Shown here: positions 4,981-14,949 of the stretch, piece by piece
Layout: every line of letters starts with the position of its first letter
How positions within the stretch are numbered: position 1 is the stretch's first letter
Origin: a virus
Length of the DNA: 24,543 nucleotides
Virus record (IMG/VR): IMGVR_UViG_3300035698_013814
Coordinates: 1 to 24,543 of that record
Reading direction: 5' to 3' (one strand)
Program-made: the position numbers and the translations under genes
Notes under the pieces: model-generated
Told to the model about the DNA's origin: nothing
The model's database searches: none
The model's input: only the letters and a program-made list of their open reading frames with translations

Positions 4981-6723
4981 TTAGTTCCATTGTGTAACCG
5001 GGACTCTAATTGTGAAAGAATTTTCAGAATTATCAACTAAGCTGTTTCCGTTTAATAAAGAAAAGCCACTGGTTGCAGTACCATTGCGACCTAGATTGAC
5101 GTAAGCGTTTCCACCGTCACCCAGGACATGAAAGCCATAACCTCCAGCGGTTGAGGCTGAGGTTGTCCAATAACCGAGGCATTTAATAGTCGCCAGGGCT
5201 GTGGAGTCTATAGTTAATGATCCGGGTAGGCCTATTCGCCCTTCAACTCCAGTGCAAGTTCCTGTCCTAAACTCAATAGACATAACAACATCTTTCCCAT
5301 CTCTAGCCCAAAAGCAATCAATACTAGCAAGAGTTCCAAAGCCCTGATCGCTTGGAGTATATGATAAGTATTCCATAGGAATAACTCTAGACTTTATTAT
5401 CCAATTAGCGTTATCAGAAATTATAATAAGAGTTTCACCACGAGTGTTAAGCGTTGTCGTCAAGTCTCCACCAATAGTTTGAGAGCCCAAGCCATCCAAA
5501 GTCAGCGCGTTAGCAAAGCCTGAATCAGAATACTGATAGGTTAATTCTAAACCCTCGTTTCCCACAGCAGTAGGGAGCGTCCCTGTAAAGGGAGCACTTG
5601 AGGTATCACATGAAGTAAAAGTTTCACTAGCAAGCCCTGTAAACGTAGTAGTCTTTGTCACTAGTCCATGCTTACCAACAACTCCTGAGGCGAGCTTTGC
5701 AGTAGTGATCGAGCCATCAGCCACTCCACCAAAACTAAGGGCAGAATAATTATCTGGAGACCCGTCAGTGTCTGCCACTAATTGCAAACCCTCCCCACCT
5801 GTCGAGATTACTGTCGATGTGCCACTCTCAATTGTATCGGTCGCTGACCTGCTGATGGTAACGGTATTCCCAGCTGTAGCTAGCAGAAAAGTTATATTAA
5901 ACGGCAAGCTCAGTGTGGCAATCTCAGGAACAGTCACTGCTAAGGTGCCACTGCTTGAATCAATAGAATATAGTTTACCATTGTCAGCTTGGGTTATAGT
6001 GATCGGAGAATCAGTGTTATCAACATAGACAACATCTCTAAAAAATGCACTGGCCAAGGCAGCAGCAGCGCCAGCAGCACTTGCAGCAGCAGCAGTTTCG
6101 CTAACTCCAGAAGCTGTTTCACTGGCAGCAGCGGCTGTCGCACTCGCATCAGCAGCGACCGCGTACCCTTGAGCACTTGAGATCTCATTAGCAGTGGGTC
6201 CGACAATAAAAGCATCGCCTGCTGGGTTTGTTATAATCGTCGAGTCTGCTGTCTCAATATCCACAGGCAGAGTCGGATCAAAATCAGAACTTAAAATAGA
6301 CTCAGGTAATTTTAACGAGCGGTCGATCTCATCTTGTTGGCTCTGATTCTGGTAGACAGTTTTATCAAACTGATTCTCATGAGCCTGAGGATAAAAATCC
6401 CCCTGGTTTCTAATGTCTGTTTCTTGTAAAATTGTGGGCTTTCTTCTGATCAGTAACTTGTACCCAGTATCTAGAAAACTTGAGCCATCAATCCAAGCCT
6501 GACCTGCGTCCACTAAAACAATGTTTCCACCAGCAGATTCTCCAACACCTGTCACAGTGTAGTCCGTAGTTATTGCCAACGTAGTGAGAGCACCTGTCGC
6601 CACAGTCTCAACTATCACCTGTAAGTCAGCCTGATTAAAAACATGAAACGCATAAGCGTATGCAGCTGTAGTACCGTTACCCGTATAAGGCGTTTGTCTG
6701 CTAGTCTCTGATCCAACACTCAT
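4981..6723 (-). CDS. Tail fibre or tail spike with T7 gp17-like N-terminal anchor
   Basis: 580 residues with the layered plan of podophage fibres. Residues 1-150 match the T7 tail-fibre N-terminal domain, which attaches to the tail: an SRQTPYTGNGTTAAYAYAFHV start, YTVTGVG, LLIRRKPTILQETDIRNQGDFYPQAHENQFD. Residues about 180-230 form an Ala/Ser-rich repetitive stem. The rest (230-580) is beta-rich and Ser/Thr/Gly-rich, ending FTIRVPVTQWN, and presumably binds the receptor. ATG at 6723 has AGGGAG upstream. No catalytic residues for a depolymerase are obvious by eye. The gene follows the ejection protein gene by 29 bases and precedes the lysis cassette, the usual place for fibres. The anchor call is firm; receptor unknown. 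Confidence 0.85.
   Translation of the reverse strand: MSVGSETSRQTPYTGNGTTAAYAYAFHVFNQADLQVIVETVATGALTTLAITTDYTVTGVGESAGGNIVLVDAGQAWIDGSSFLDTGYKLLIRRKPTILQETDIRNQGDFYPQAHENQFDKTVYQNQSQQDEIDRSLKLPESILSSDFDPTLPVDIETADSTIITNPAGDAFIVGPTANEISSAQGYAVAADASATAAAASETASGVSETAAAASAAGAAAALASAFFRDVVYVDNTDSPITITQADNGKLYSIDSSSGTLAVTVPEIATLSLPFNITFLLATAGNTVTISRSATDTIESGTSTVISTGGEGLQLVADTDGSPDNYSALSFGGVADGSITTAKLASGVVGKHGLVTKTTTFTGLASETFTSCDTSSAPFTGTLPTAVGNEGLELTYQYSDSGFANALTLDGLGSQTIGGDLTTTLNTRGETLIIISDNANWIIKSRVIPMEYLSYTPSDQGFGTLASIDCFWARDGKDVVMSIEFRTGTCTGVEGRIGLPGSLTIDSTALATIKCLGYWTTSASTAGGYGFHVLGDGGNAYVNLGRNGTATSGFSLLNGNSLVDNSENSFTIRVPVTQWN
6049..6171 (-). repeat. Low-complexity Ala/Ser-coding stretch in the tail fibre gene
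   Basis: The stretch is dominated by gcagca-type triplets and encodes an Ala-rich segment of the fibre stem (ASATAAAASETASG followed by SETAAAASAAGAAAALAS). It is a probable trimeric coiled stem. Slippage or recombination could change its length. Confidence 0.6.
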
Positions 6724-6752
6724 ATTAAATTTCTCCCTGATTTATATACATC

Positions 6753-9700
6753 TTACTTAGTTCCTGGCTTGCCTGTAACTAGACCACGCACATAGTCAAC
6801 TGGTCCAGATGGCCTTGCTTTTCCTGTGTTCACATCTCTTTGATAAATAATTGGTTTGGCTAGTGGCCCTGTGGGTAGGCCCATAATAATACCGAACGCT
6901 GATAGTCCGTCTTTAATCTCTCTGTTCTTTATATCGCCGTCAGTGTATTCACCTTTAGTTGTATCACCCAGTGCCCGACCAATGACACCCACAGCCTCTG
7001 CTGCTGGAGATGCTCCAATCTTAGTCATATAAGGTTTACCACCAGTGGCTTGGCTATAAAAGGCAGCGCCACCAGCACCGATCACTGGCACCATGGCAAA
7101 TCCCAACTCAATCTGAGATCCAACAAATACCTCATAGAGATCATCAGAATACTTTCCATCATCATCCTCATCAAGATCACCGCTTGCCAGCTTACCGATG
7201 ATGGCTGAGATAATTGCAATAGGTGCATAGTTCATAAGGTATGAAAAGAAATATTCTTTATTCTTATCCTTAAGACTTAGATCAGAATAGTATATCTTTT
7301 GCAGAGCAGCAGAATTGAGATTGCCCATCTGTAAAAAGAAACTATAAAAGTTACTAAAAAAGTTTAGCATCTGACTAGTCTCAATTCCAGCAACATCAAA
7401 CGATCTCCTCGATGTTTGCGTTAAGCGTACATCTGAATCAGCTTTTCTAACAGCTTGCTTTTCAGTCTTACCATCAGCGATAGATCCATTATAAGACCCA
7501 AGCCATACGACATTATCGAGCTGGTTCTGAAACATTGACTGAGTCAAGTAGGCGTGACTAGTTCCCCAATCATTTACAGTCTTATAATTCTTAACTGCCT
7601 TCTCCACCTTAGTCGCCGCGACATCAAATATTTCTCTGGATGCTTTGTCGATTAAGTAAATTTGATCATCAGTCCTAGTCCTCATCGCCACTGATTTTTC
7701 AAGTATCATTTTAGATATCTCTCTTGGATTCTTTAAATACTCAGCATGAGCTTTAGCTAGATGAGCGCCACCTATTCTGTATTGAGCAGGGAAAACTCCA
7801 GCCACCTGCTCAGCTGTATTTTTAATATTGAAAAACATGAGCTGCATGATCGCATTTTGTCTCAAGCCATTAAGCAGCCCAGAGATGAGAGGCGAAAGTC
7901 TAGCGTCATCAGCATATATATTATCCTTATCAGCCCTGTTAAGAGAAGGCACTATAAGATCACTAACTACAGCTCTGTCTATATCTCCTATGATGTCTTT
8001 AAACTCTTGGTTGGTTGCAATCTTTGCAGCATCGATCACTGCTGGCTTAACCATGGCATACTTTAGCGCCTCCGATAAGTGGTTTCCAACAAGGCTAATA
8101 TTTAACATCAGCGGTTTATTGTAATTTTCCACACGATTCTTGGTTAATCCACTGCCACCAGCAGCAGGCCATGTAAAATTAGGGTTACTCTTTATGAACT
8201 GCTCAAGGTCTGCTCTCCTTGCCTGATCGGAAACTGCATAAGGATCGACCTTAGCTGGAGCGTACCCACCTTTATATGTTCCAAAAGGAGTTTTGAATTC
8301 GTTGGTTGTTATCTCATCAAAGAAATATCCATTGATTTTCTTATGAGCTTTCTGAGCCATGGGCTTAATTTCTTCCATCATATCCCAAACAGACTGGATA
8401 TAATCATAATCCTCTTTGGTCAGTACCTTTTCATCCCACATTCTTTGGATAAACTTATCCCACTTGGTCGAGACCAGCTCACCATTTTCATCAAGCGTCC
8501 CCCAGCCATAACCAATGACAAGTTTTTTCATGTTTGATTTATTTCCAGTATGAAGCAAGGCGCCAAGCAATTCGTACTTAGTTCTAAATCTAAAAGCCTT
8601 TCCCTCAAATTCTAGTTCTGGAGCTACGATCTCTTTTTCGTAGTCCTTCCTATTTTGAAAGGGCTCTGATAAATCCATTAATCTTTTTTTATACTTAGCT
8701 TTAGCCTCATGATAACGATCAAGAGCCTCACTCACTGGAGTCCACAGATAGGCTCTAAAAGGCCCGTCGATTTTACCCATATCCATGAGATCAATCCAGT
8801 TCTCAAGCCGTTTAAAAGATGCTTTTAGATTTAGGATCTTTGCTTGAAATTTATCATTCTTGCTAGCTGTTTCATTATATTTTTTCTGCTGTCCTTTTTT
8901 TCTAAAGACATTTAAATTCTTATTCATTTCGTCAACGGCTGATTTTATTGAAACCTTTTCCCCATCAATCTCAATCTCTTTCATGTCCTTGCTCAAATTC
9001 CACAGAGCCTCAAGGGATTGTCTGACATCCTCAAGCCTACTCTGAGTAATCTGTTTATAATCAGCGGCTTCATCCATAACACTTGTAACAAGACCAGCCA
9101 CAGTTTCATAAGCATCAGGATTATACTCTTTAATCTTAGCGATGTATTGCATGGGCTCTTTGTTTGATTTACCTAAGCCATACCTTGCCAGGACTGCTCT
9201 ACCTGCAGCAACCATATCCATGTCACGAGTCTTTGCTATTTTCTGATCGTTACCAAAAAACTTTTTAGCAAGCCTTTGAGTTTTACCAAAAGTTTCCTTG
9301 GCAGATTGAGCCTCTTTAAAGAGGTAGTAATTCAAAAGCTCTCTTTGTTTGGCCATCATCGCGCCCTCAAGATCACCCTTTGCTAAAAGCTTTCCAGCCT
9401 CTTTTGCATAACGTCTCTCAGATAAACGATATTGATTAGGCCTAATAGACCCAACAGCTGTATCTCCGATGAGTCTTTTTGCAAGAGCTCGCATATCAGA
9501 GTTGCTCGGTGGCCTGCTAGTTACTTTCCTAGTGATTTCGTTAGCAAGACCTTTGTGATTTGTAGCGATGTGCTCCATCTCTAATCTTAAACGCTTAGCT
9601 CTTGAATCATTATGGAGAGCATCCATTGCAGAACCTTCTAAAGACTCAGCCGTTTCTTCAGCAGCGAATTGCTCATCGGTCAAACGGTTCACTTCATTCT

Positions 9701-12700
9701 CAACAACTTGTTTCATAGTGGGCGCTGCGTTTATAGCTGTTACTAATTCACTTCCAGAATTAAAGCCAATGATCTCAGCGACTACATCAGTAGGCAAGCC
9801 ACCCTCATCAGCATACATCCCTCTAAATTTATCTGACCCATAGATTTCTGGGAAGGCAGCTTTAAAAGACTTGCGATCAAATTTTAATGGAGGTGCCCCG
9901 TCCTCAAGGTCCTTAGACTTAAGAGATTCAATGGCCTTGTAAAGTGGCTCCTCTCTAACAGTGTCCTCTATTCTTTTTCTATTTATCTTGGCCTGGATTT
10001 TCTTTCTTTTAAGAACGTCTTTTTCAGCCTTCTTTAAATGCTCCTCTTTTGCCTGAAGCAATGCTTCTTCCTGAGCGTCCCTGTATCTCTCTGAATTCTT
10101 TTTATTCATACCCATCGCCACAGGATCAACAAACATTGGAATGTCTGCCAACTCGTTTCGAGCCTCAGCGATTTCTTCTTCTGTTGCCAGCAGGCGATCC
10201 ATAATCCCTCTGATATCGTCATTGATTTCAACATCAAGTTGAGAGACACGCTTGTAAATATTTGTAAGCCAAACCTTGAAAGTATTAAAAGCTTTTCTCA
10301 TTGCAGCAGATGGAGATTTTCCCTCCCTCATGTAAGCTTCAAATCCTCTGGCCCATTTCTCATGGTGCTCGACCTTGATCTGATCAGCAGACTCCACACC
10401 AAGCCATTTCAACACGCCTTGAAAGTCCTCTTTTAAAAGAGGTGTTGCTTTAGGATCGTCACTAAAAGATCTCATCATCTCCAGAAATAAATGTCCCGAC
10501 TCGTGAATAAAAGTTGATTTATCAGCGCCCTTAAAAAGATCAATAGTCACTTTGTTATTTGGAGCAAATGATATACGCCCACGGTTTTCTTGGTATAGCT
10601 CCTGCCCCTCATTCAAGATTGTTTCTTTCATCTTGTCTGTGATTGGTAGAGTGTAGTCTTGGTATTTGGTGCCTTCAATGTCATATCTGGATTCGACAGC
10701 GCCACCCTCTAGAGATTCTGCTTCAACAGAAACATCCTGTATTGGCCAATCATCAGCAGTGGTTTCTGGATTTTCCTCAACCAACCTCTCGACAGCCGCC
10801 TCAGCCTCATCACTAGTATTGTGTATTTCTTGGACATCATTCTCGCCAGCCCAGACTCTCCATATATAACCATCGGCATCGCCAGTTAATTCATTCCCCT
10901 CAAACTCTACGCTGGCATTAGATAAAACAACCTCTTCAATAGGCAGAACATTCTCTTGTAAAAACGAGAGTAACTCTTCTTTGGATACTTTCTTCTTACC
11001 CTCAAGAAACTGTTCGATGCCTGACCACTCGATCTCATCTGACTTGGATTCTTTTATAATAGCTCGGACCTGCTCGACCGTGGCAGAATTTCCCATCTTA
11101 GACTCAATGGATTTTTCCATCTTAGAATAAAATGCAGGAGCCTCTTCTTTTGAAATCTTTGGTTGATTAAAAACCTGGCCACCGCTTGGTGTTTCGGCAT
11201 CTTTAATCTCTTGAATGTTTAGATCAAACCTCTCAGCGACCTCTTCAAAAGTATAGCCCAAGTTTTTTGCAAACGTGTTGTAAGTGCTAACCACATGCTC
11301 AGCCTCTATCGGGTCTCTGCCTGCAGCCTTTAGCTGAGTGACTAACTTTTCTTTAAAAACTTTCTCAGCCTCGATGTCCTTGTCTCTTTTCTTCTTTTCA
11401 ATCTTAGCCTCAGCTGCCAACTGATCGATATCTCCAGGAATATTATTAATGACTTCCCTAGCCTCAGCCACAGTCTGCCCATCAGGTAACGTGCGAACGA
11501 TCTGCATAACCTCAGCATAATCCTGACGTTTCTCACCCATGACTTTTAAAAAATCTTTTAATTTAACCTCAACGGTCTGGCCACTCTGAGCAGAATCATC
11601 ATAGCTTTCCATGGCTAGGAATTCCTCAGCTTTTTCCACAGGACTAATGCCCTTGGATTGCCACATCTCATCCCACTCTTCTTTTTGAAAAAACACAGCC
11701 TGATTGTCATCAGCGTTTGAATGCTCTACAAATTCCGAGAACACCTCTGGATTGCGCTCTCTTAGTTTTGACTTCTCTGCATTGGCCACCATCTGATCAA
11801 GTGCTTGTAAACTCGATACAGACTCCTGAGCCGTTTGCACGTTAGTTAATAAATCGTCAGCTTTTTCTGTAAACGTTTGAGGAGATGGATATTTGTCATT
11901 AACACTTTTGATTTTGTCTTTTACTTTTCCAGCGATCTTTTCTTTAGCCGTATCGACGCCAGGAGTTTTTGATAATATCTTTTTCCCACCGCCAACTATA
12001 ACTGACTCAGCAGCCGAGTGACCCATGGAAACAAAACCCTCCATAAGAACTTCTGTGAAATCAATCTGATGTAAGTTACCACGAGCAGCCGCTTGACCTG
12101 CAGCCTCACTCAAGGACTCACCAGTCATTTGTATTGCAACGTCAGTCGTGGCAGCAACGGCTTTCTTGGCCACACCTTTACCGACCTTGGCCAGCTGTCC
12201 ACCAGCAACGGCTGAAAACAAGCCATCCACTGCAGCCGTGGCGATACCTTTTCTAGCAGCCTCTTTTCTGATCTCAGTCATTAGGGCTTTATCACTGTAG
12301 GCTTTCTTTAAACTGTCCACATCAGCGACATCATAACCACGCTCGGTCATAGCCTGGTTAATCCAAGCGCCAGTCTCGACAGCAGCTGATCCAGAAAATG
12401 TCCCTAAAACAGTTCCACCAACATAACCAGCTCCTGCTCCAAACGGCCCACCACCAGCGCCCACTGCAGCCCCTGCAAGCCCTGTCACTTGCCCTTGAAC
12501 TAATGCTGGTAAACTAAACGCAGCACTTTCAGTCGAGGCTCTAAACAAACCCTTGGGCCTTCTAATTGTTTCTTGCAAGAGATCTAAAAGCTCAGCAGCA
12601 GTTCCGATCTTACCCTTACTATGCTCGATAAAACCGTCTATGATCTTGCCTTCTCTAGCCATATCAAGGCCTGCCTTGGTACGCTTATGAGCCTTGACTA

Positions 12701-13295
12701 TATCGCCAGCTTCCCTTTGAAACATTTCTGTGAATTCTTTAGCGTACTCAGGAATTCTCTCTTGTCGCTCTCTTATTTTTTTATTTCTCTCAGCAATCAT
12801 CGGCAAGACTTCATCCTGATTACCGTAACCAAACGTCAAACCAAGGTGCAAACCACTAGCTCCTAGCTGGTCAACCCCTGTATCCCAAGCCTCTCCGAGA
12901 TCACGCTTGTAAGATGGCCCATCATTATAAGCCCGAATACGACCAGTGTCCTTTTCGATCTTACTCAACGTGTCCAGATCATCTCGAGAAACACTGGCCC
13001 TATTCGGGTCCTGAAGCCAAGCGCCTAATCGGGGGGATCTTGCAGCAGCAGCCTCAAATCCCATATCGGCATTGAGCTCTTTTTTCTTAAAGCTCTCCAG
13101 GTTTCTCTCTGCAAATTCCACTGGCACATTGTATTTCTTTGAAATATTAAAAGCTTCAGATGTTTGCTCAGGGTTTTTCTTCTTAACAACAAACTGAGAT
13201 TGCTTTAACGCCTGAGTCTTTGGGTCCAGAACGCTATCAAATTTTGATGGTTCTTTTTTTGGCTCTGGAAAAAGGCTGTCGAATTTACTTTCCAT
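6753..13295 (-). CDS. Giant internal virion (DNA ejection) protein with HExxH zincin-like site and LPD38-like C-terminus
   Basis: 2180 residues, by far the largest gene here. It lies third after two proteins of gp14 and gp15 type, the place of the T7 gp16 ejection protein. Residues about 250-315 are Gly/Ala-rich and hydrophobic (VTGLAGAAVGAGGGPFGAG), suited to membrane insertion. HESGH at residues 931-935 (codon for H931 at 10505-10503) and a downstream HEKWARGFEAY with Glu 986 match the zinc site of gluzincin-type domains seen in phage polyvalent proteins. Long charged coiled coils fill much of the middle. The last about 350 residues, with hydrophobic segments near 2020 and 2065, resemble the LPD38 large polyvalent protein domain. 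ATG at 13295 follows AAAGGGG and overlaps the upstream gene by 11 bases. The protease activity is inference. Confidence 0.8.
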   Translation of the reverse strand: MESKFDSLFPEPKKEPSKFDSVLDPKTQALKQSQFVVKKKNPEQTSEAFNISKKYNVPVEFAERNLESFKKKELNADMGFEAAAARSPRLGAWLQDPNRASVSRDDLDTLSKIEKDTGRIRAYNDGPSYKRDLGEAWDTGVDQLGASGLHLGLTFGYGNQDEVLPMIAERNKKIRERQERIPEYAKEFTEMFQREAGDIVKAHKRTKAGLDMAREGKIIDGFIEHSKGKIGTAAELLDLLQETIRRPKGLFRASTESAAFSLPALVQGQVTGLAGAAVGAGGGPFGAGAGYVGGTVLGTFSGSAAVETGAWINQAMTERGYDVADVDSLKKAYSDKALMTEIRKEAARKGIATAAVDGLFSAVAGGQLAKVGKGVAKKAVAATTDVAIQMTGESLSEAAGQAAARGNLHQIDFTEVLMEGFVSMGHSAAESVIVGGGKKILSKTPGVDTAKEKIAGKVKDKIKSVNDKYPSPQTFTEKADDLLTNVQTAQESVSSLQALDQMVANAEKSKLRERNPEVFSEFVEHSNADDNQAVFFQKEEWDEMWQSKGISPVEKAEEFLAMESYDDSAQSGQTVEVKLKDFLKVMGEKRQDYAEVMQIVRTLPDGQTVAEAREVINNIPGDIDQLAAEAKIEKKKRDKDIEAEKVFKEKLVTQLKAAGRDPIEAEHVVSTYNTFAKNLGYTFEEVAERFDLNIQEIKDAETPSGGQVFNQPKISKEEAPAFYSKMEKSIESKMGNSATVEQVRAIIKESKSDEIEWSGIEQFLEGKKKVSKEELLSFLQENVLPIEEVVLSNASVEFEGNELTGDADGYIWRVWAGENDVQEIHNTSDEAEAAVERLVEENPETTADDWPIQDVSVEAESLEGGAVESRYDIEGTKYQDYTLPITDKMKETILNEGQELYQENRGRISFAPNNKVTIDLFKGADKSTFIHESGHLFLEMMRSFSDDPKATPLLKEDFQGVLKWLGVESADQIKVEHHEKWARGFEAYMREGKSPSAAMRKAFNTFKVWLTNIYKRVSQLDVEINDDIRGIMDRLLATEEEIAEARNELADIPMFVDPVAMGMNKKNSERYRDAQEEALLQAKEEHLKKAEKDVLKRKKIQAKINRKRIEDTVREEPLYKAIESLKSKDLEDGAPPLKFDRKSFKAAFPEIYGSDKFRGMYADEGGLPTDVVAEIIGFNSGSELVTAINAAPTMKQVVENEVNRLTDEQFAAEETAESLEGSAMDALHNDSRAKRLRLEMEHIATNHKGLANEITRKVTSRPPSNSDMRALAKRLIGDTAVGSIRPNQYRLSERRYAKEAGKLLAKGDLEGAMMAKQRELLNYYLFKEAQSAKETFGKTQRLAKKFFGNDQKIAKTRDMDMVAAGRAVLARYGLGKSNKEPMQYIAKIKEYNPDAYETVAGLVTSVMDEAADYKQITQSRLEDVRQSLEALWNLSKDMKEIEIDGEKVSIKSAVDEMNKNLNVFRKKGQQKKYNETASKNDKFQAKILNLKASFKRLENWIDLMDMGKIDGPFRAYLWTPVSEALDRYHEAKAKYKKRLMDLSEPFQNRKDYEKEIVAPELEFEGKAFRFRTKYELLGALLHTGNKSNMKKLVIGYGWGTLDENGELVSTKWDKFIQRMWDEKVLTKEDYDYIQSVWDMMEEIKPMAQKAHKKINGYFFDEITTNEFKTPFGTYKGGYAPAKVDPYAVSDQARRADLEQFIKSNPNFTWPAAGGSGLTKNRVENYNKPLMLNISLVGNHLSEALKYAMVKPAVIDAAKIATNQEFKDIIGDIDRAVVSDLIVPSLNRADKDNIYADDARLSPLISGLLNGLRQNAIMQLMFFNIKNTAEQVAGVFPAQYRIGGAHLAKAHAEYLKNPREISKMILEKSVAMRTRTDDQIYLIDKASREIFDVAATKVEKAVKNYKTVNDWGTSHAYLTQSMFQNQLDNVVWLGSYNGSIADGKTEKQAVRKADSDVRLTQTSRRSFDVAGIETSQMLNFFSNFYSFFLQMGNLNSAALQKIYYSDLSLKDKNKEYFFSYLMNYAPIAIISAIIGKLASGDLDEDDDGKYSDDLYEVFVGSQIELGFAMVPVIGAGGAAFYSQATGGKPYMTKIGASPAAEAVGVIGRALGDTTKGEYTDGDIKNREIKDGLSAFGIIMGLPTGPLAKPIIYQRDVNTGKARPSGPVDYVRGLVTGKPGTK

Positions 13296-14949
13296 TTCGT
13301 TGCCCCTTTAACCATGTCGCATAAGCCTCTGTAACAGCCTCATCACTGCTGTCCCTACCATTAGCTTCAAGAACTCTCTTAAGCTCAAGCCTATCGTCAG
13401 TAGGGATGTTTTCAAATCTAACAATCATCTCATCACCTGGCTCGACTTCAAACAGTCGTTTCTCAGTATCCCAGAACCAACCTTTTTGAGTGACTACTTT
13501 AAACATTAAGTTATCAGCTAAGTCCTGGACCTCAGCATTCGTGACTTCTTTTCCCGTGGCGCTTTGTTGCTGAACAACTAGCTCATCAAGTTTCTTTCTA
13601 AAAAGAGGGACACTCGCATCTTTTTTATCTATACCAGCCTCTTGTAAGACACCAGTAACAATCTGGCTATGAGTTTGAATTCCATCAAGCAATTTATCTT
13701 TACCTTTTTTAGACTCAGACTGCAGGTTGATGAGTGTTTTCTTTTCAGCATTGCCTAGCTTATCAAAATATTCAGGGAGATTTAATCTCTTAAATTCATC
13801 CCTAGTGGCAGAGTTTCCTGCCATCATTTTCAAATTGTAATAAGTATCCCAGTCTGTCTGACCAGTTCCATATTTAATATCATTAGCAATCTTTTTTAAT
13901 TTCTCTTTTTTATCAGGCTCCATCTCTGCCCACTGAGCACGAGGGATCGACTCTAGGACACCGCCAGTTTTTTCAAGCACATCATAGGCTGAATTAAACG
14001 ACTGCCTGCTTTCATGAATCTCGGCAAGCTTGTTGTCAGCGTAACGATTCTTCAAACGCCTGGTAGCCTCATCTCTTTTCTCAGTGTCTTTAATCTTGGC
14101 CACTTCTTTAATAGCCTTGCCCATGTCATCAGGATATTTGTTAAAAATCTTATCACTGGCAAACTGTGAATCGCGATCAATGAGCCCCTCTTTTAGAGCC
14201 TTATCAAGATCAATGCGGTCCTCTCCAGTAACTTCATCTCTATACTTGGCATAATACTGCTGAGCAGATGTGATACCGCCACTATTTAGAATCTTACTGA
14301 ATACTGATTTATGAGTCTTGCTCTGAGTATCCTCAAGCAATCTATCTGTGGACTCTTGGCTTAAGCCATTTCTATCAGCGTGAGATAATATAGCGCCCTT
14401 CATTCGATCCATAGACAATTTAATTCTCTCAGGATCATGCGCGTTTTCAATAGCTGCGTTAATCTCGTTTGAAACATAATCTTTAGTAACTTGATCATCA
14501 TAAGTTTTAGTTTCTTTTGAAACATGTCTTTGTATCTGCTTATCAACATGACCACGCCTGTTGCCAAGCATCTTTTGAAAGCTCATCCTTTGAAAATCGT
14601 TAGATAAGCCCTCTCCAATTTCCCCGGCACGAGCGTCAAAGTCAGGGAGCTCAGTATCGGGCAGGGCAAAAGAATACTTGCCACGAGAATTCATCGCTCC
14701 AGTTTTAGGGTCATATAACATCGAGGTTTCAAGGGCAGACAACTTTTGGTCTGCATCCATGATGGCCAGCTGATCAGCTTTTTTTTGCTCAGCCTCCTCC
14801 AACTTATTTCTATAATTATTTAATTCGTCAGCAGCCCTTTGAGTCTGTCTTGCAGCTCTTGGATCATTAGTCTGCTGAGTCTGAATTCGACCCATCTTTA
14901 ATGGCTGTTGTGAAACTCTGTTCCTATCGAGCGTTGGGACTTTTGGCAT
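13285..14949 (-). CDS. Internal virion protein, T7 gp15-like position (554 aa)
   Basis: A 554-residue, highly charged, mostly helical protein. The N-terminus MPKVPTLDRNRVSQQPL followed by a basic Gln/Arg-rich region and a coiled coil (RAADELNNYRNKLEEAEQKKAD) is typical of the second internal virion protein of BPP-1/T7-type podophages. These proteins leave the capsid with the DNA and build the ejection conduit. I see no enzyme motif and no lytic transglycosylase signature. ATG at 14949 shares an A with the stop of the upstream gene (TAATG) and has AAAGGA nearby. The role is inferred from order and composition more than from motifs. Confidence 0.75.
   Translation of the reverse strand: MPKVPTLDRNRVSQQPLKMGRIQTQQTNDPRAARQTQRAADELNNYRNKLEEAEQKKADQLAIMDADQKLSALETSMLYDPKTGAMNSRGKYSFALPDTELPDFDARAGEIGEGLSNDFQRMSFQKMLGNRRGHVDKQIQRHVSKETKTYDDQVTKDYVSNEINAAIENAHDPERIKLSMDRMKGAILSHADRNGLSQESTDRLLEDTQSKTHKSVFSKILNSGGITSAQQYYAKYRDEVTGEDRIDLDKALKEGLIDRDSQFASDKIFNKYPDDMGKAIKEVAKIKDTEKRDEATRRLKNRYADNKLAEIHESRQSFNSAYDVLEKTGGVLESIPRAQWAEMEPDKKEKLKKIANDIKYGTGQTDWDTYYNLKMMAGNSATRDEFKRLNLPEYFDKLGNAEKKTLINLQSESKKGKDKLLDGIQTHSQIVTGVLQEAGIDKKDASVPLFRKKLDELVVQQQSATGKEVTNAEVQDLADNLMFKVVTQKGWFWDTEKRLFEVEPGDEMIVRFENIPTDDRLELKRVLEANGRDSSDEAVTEAYATWLKGQRNGK

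Noticed and set aside
6049-6171. CRISPR or tandem-repeat array in the tail fibre gene
   Set aside because: The repeats are triplet-scale Ala codons in a continuous reading frame with no spacers.
2390-6723. A diversity-generating retroelement, as in BPP-1, acting on the fibre or LamG gene
   Set aside because: No reverse transcriptase frame is present and I found no A-variable repeat pair at the gene ends. It could still lie outside the window.
7761-13200. Several + strand open frames of 60-100 codons opposite the 2180-residue gene
   Set aside because: They are complementary shadows of a long real gene, with Ser/Leu/Phe/Ile-rich or Cys-rich composition and no operon context.
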